From NCBI GenBank assembly GCA_002189035.1, contig NEEC01000008.1:3162001-3226000 (forward strand): a DNA stretch of 64,000 nt, in the 5' to 3' direction. The notes below the pieces were generated by a model. It ran no database searches and was not told the origin of the DNA. It saw nothing but the letters and a program-made list of their open reading frames with translations. Source of the stretch: Utricularia gibba. Lineage: Eukaryota > Streptophyta > Magnoliopsida > Lamiales > Lentibulariaceae. Position 1 is the first letter of the stretch. Every line of letters starts with the position of its first letter. Positions 61,446 through 64,000 of the stretch are shown here, in pieces. Position numbers and translations under genes: made by a program.

Positions 61446-64000
61446 AGAGAGTTGTATTAGCCAGCTGATTAATTTAGCACTTCAGACTTAATTACTCTAC
61501 GTGCTTATTCCATGGTTGTTAATGGCTTTTATTCTCCCGGCTTCATCAGAGTGATTGGTTGAGTTTCGTGGTCTGGATTTTTAGGTTTTGATTAGGGTTT
61601 TGTGGTTTGGATTTAGGTCCTGATTAGGGTTTTTTGGTTTGGATTAAATGTATTTTCCAACCGCAGAATAACCAAAACTCCTATGCCATTTTAATGACAG
61701 GGCGACTTACTGTTTATGTTTTTACATCAACGGTAATGATGTGCTTTTTTGAAGGATTCAAGTTAAAATATTTTTTAAAAAAATCCTTTTTAAATTATTT
61801 TGAATTTTAAATATTCAAATAATTTACCTCTGGTCAGTCTGTCAAAGAATTTACTGTTCCTATTTTTTAAAACTTAAAACTATACGGCATTTTATATTTC
61901 CAATTAAAAAATAAATTCATCGAACGTAACTAAAGGACATTTCCAATTATATTAAGTACATCGATTCCGTGAAATTTTGAAATATCATTTTTAGAATCAT
62001 AATATAATTACATTTCATTATATTGAAAAATTGTCATTGAAAAATAATAATCGACCAAAGGTACAAGACAAAAGTACGCTTTGATGGACGTGAGAAGATA
62101 ATGTGGGGCACACAATGCAAATTTGAAAAATATTGAAACCCAATACTAATTTTTTAAAATAAAAAAAATCTACATATTAAATTATTATTTCTAGCCCAAA
62201 TAAAAACAAAATGGGCATGGATTGTGAGTTTCCCCATGGGCCTCTTCATACCCTTCTAATTAAATAATCATAAGCTATACATGATAAGATTTACCTGTGT
62301 TATTTTTTAAAAAATATACCTTATATATCATAAAAAAATTAAGGTTTTCTTATGGTTATGTATTTTCAAAATGATTTTTTGGAAAATGGGAATGTGAATT
62401 AAATTGAATTTATGTTATGTAAGTTTAAAAATAAATTGAAAAATGAGAAATATGTCCTATTATTTTTATTTTATAATCATTTATGAATGACATTATATAT
62501 AATACATTTCACCTCCAATCTATTGGAACCCTAGAAATAAAAAGTTGAAAAAGAAATTTAAAGAAATGGCTTAAAATAGAGAACAAAACACAAGTTATAA
62601 TTCGAATAAGAGTGAAAAAAATATTTTATTTTGAATTTATTTGTTATTTTGTTAATGGAAAATTTTAAAAATAAGAATGTGAGTGGAACATAGGGGTATT
62701 CTTATCTTCTAGAATTGAAGACTTTGCAAGAGCAAGGTTGGGTGGCTATGTGGAGGGTGTACATATTGAGTACAAACCCAAAATTCTTTGATCGCACAAG
62801 ATACTACAGTGGTTGCTACCCAGCTACTCCTCTACCACTCTACTGGTGTTGAGTGTTGTCTGTGCCCAGTGAAGTGGTTCAAATCCATGGTGAAAGTAGC
62901 GAGCAGGAGTGGCACCACACAAGCAACCTGCCTGCCCATTTGTCAGTCTTAGCTCAATTAATGCTTCAGCGAGCTATCTGTGATTCTTTTGATCTGTCTT
63001 GCGACCTGCGAACAACAAGCGGGTGCATGAGTTTCTGCAACTGTGCTACTGGGTGATGAATCAGATTCCCTTTTGATTCATCTGATCTCAGAACAGTAGC
63101 ATAAGTTCGAATCAGATTCCCATCTTAAGTCAGGCGCATTAGACTGAATCAGACCAAATTTGTTCTTGTAAAAGTTTGAAAAAATGTGGGAGAAGACGTG
63201 ATGGCCTCCCAACCCGCCATTTCTGTTCTCCCCGAGCTCGTGACAATCACAATCTCAGTTCATGGTTCCTCGACGCCATTGTAGCCAACACTAAAGTGAA
63301 GAAAGCAGCATTTTTTAATTACACTTTCCCCAAAAGAATAGGTTGCCATTTTCTTATTTAAAAGCGGGAAGATCCATCTGTATCTGACTCTCTGTGCTAC
63401 TTGTTTGGGCTTCATGGTGAAGGGATGCCAAGTGTTGTTGCAGAAAGGGTTAGTTTCTAAATAAGTGACACTATATAGTGATATCTGGTTTTCTCAAGGA
63501 GCAAAATATTGACTTCTGGTGCCATCAATTCACTCAGTGGCGTAATTGACCAAAAGTCTAGCCCCTGGTTAAAGAAGCCCCCAATTATTCACTTTGCTCA
63601 GAGGTAGAGAGTCAAGTGTTGTTTATTTTTAGGGTACCAACTTGCTCCAATACTGCGTATCAAACTTGACCATCCAAACCATCTTCGCTTCCATCCCTCC
63701 ATTTAGTCTTCACCATTCATAAAACTGCACCGAATTTCGATGGTATCGAGTTTTCCGTCGATTTGCAAAATTGGGGTTTTCTTGTTCTTTCGACACAATC
63801 GATTCCAAATCTGAAAAACGAGTAAGAATAGAACGTTCTCGGATTAGGATTTAGGGTTTTTCGATCAATGAAATGGTTTGAGTGGATATATTGTCATTGG
63901 ATTGAACACAATTGGAGAGTTTTTTTTTAAATAATAATTTTTATTTTTCAGAAAAGGCATTTTTTTAAGAGGTTTTAAGACATTCAGTAGTCAAAGATAG
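61446..64000. other. Terminal intergenic region
   Basis: About 2.5 kb. 61574-61645 has repeated TTAGGGTTT-like units in the OVATE 3' flank. 61740-62690 is AT-rich. 62700-63860 is less AT-rich and may hold a leader of a gene starting beyond the window (a donor-like CGA|GTAAGA lies near 63821), but no protein-coding exon is supportable. Confidence 0.4.
61574..61645. repeat. Short direct repeat with TTAGGGTTT units
   Basis: Two copies, period about 35 bases, each containing GATTAGGGTTTT and GGTTTGGATT. Resembles telo-box sequence but lies downstream of the OVATE stop. Confidence 0.65.

Noticed and set aside
63469-63480. Perfect palindrome CACTATATAGTG
   Set aside because: Twelve bases of AT-rich palindrome are expected by chance in 64 kb; no flanking structure.

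Overview
This is nuclear DNA of a flowering plant, most likely a eudicot. Genes are split by short GT-AG introns and separated by AT-rich spacers. The gene families are plant-specific (GRF, LITTLE ZIPPER, OVATE, GIR, MYB-CC, FT/TFL1, ILR1-like). There are no prokaryotic operons, no CRISPR, no phage and no intact transposon. I rebuilt the gene models exon by exon from splice-site phase and from known family sequence, so most multi-exon models close in frame to a natural stop.

Layout. 1-768: the 3' end of a cytosolic fructose-bisphosphate aldolase gene. 1029-2064 (-): DUF662/golgin-like coiled-coil protein. 4040-5072 (+): growth-regulating factor with a miR396 site. 5376-10833 (-): 22-exon class II starch branching enzyme, head-to-head with monodehydroascorbate reductase (11352-13891, +). 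14091-17858 (-): AT-hook/WD40 protein of the TFIIIC (GTF3C2) type. 20906-21157 (+): LITTLE ZIPPER microprotein. 22404-24617 (-): CAAX protease FACE2/RCE1. 25232-26081 (-): divergent TFL1/CEN/BFT-type PEBP. 28710-31472 (-): At5g03900-like plastid protein. 31669-33108 (-): PPR protein. 33362-33808 (-): DUF4228 protein. 35839-37378 (-): MYB-CC factor of the MYR type. 39067-39969 (-): RPA14 with a broken frame. 40291-41565 (+): ribosomal protein uS11 (RPS14). 41988-42067 (-): tRNA-Leu(UAG). 42338-43864 (-): NMD3. 45278-49301 (+): COG1. 49857-51132 (-): BLT-like coiled-coil protein. 52527-54362 (-): ILR1-like amidohydrolase. 58034-58470 (+): GL2-interacting repressor. 60643-61445 (+): OVATE protein with a frameshift in a G run. 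The last 2.5 kb holds no gene I can support.

No new multi-gene system is visible; neighbours are functionally unrelated, as is usual in plant chromosomes. Two partial exceptions are the divergent SBE2/MDAR promoter and the uS11 - tRNA-Leu - NMD3 translation/ribosome-export cluster. The observations most worth checking are: the PEBP protein with Lys at the FT/TFL1 switch position and an added C-terminal tail; three GC-AG introns forced by conserved sequence; single frame breaks in RPA14 and the OVATE gene; a miR396 site whose bulge base changes a conserved WRC codon; an AT-hook tandem duplication; and an AATG microsatellite sitting on the LITTLE ZIPPER start codon.
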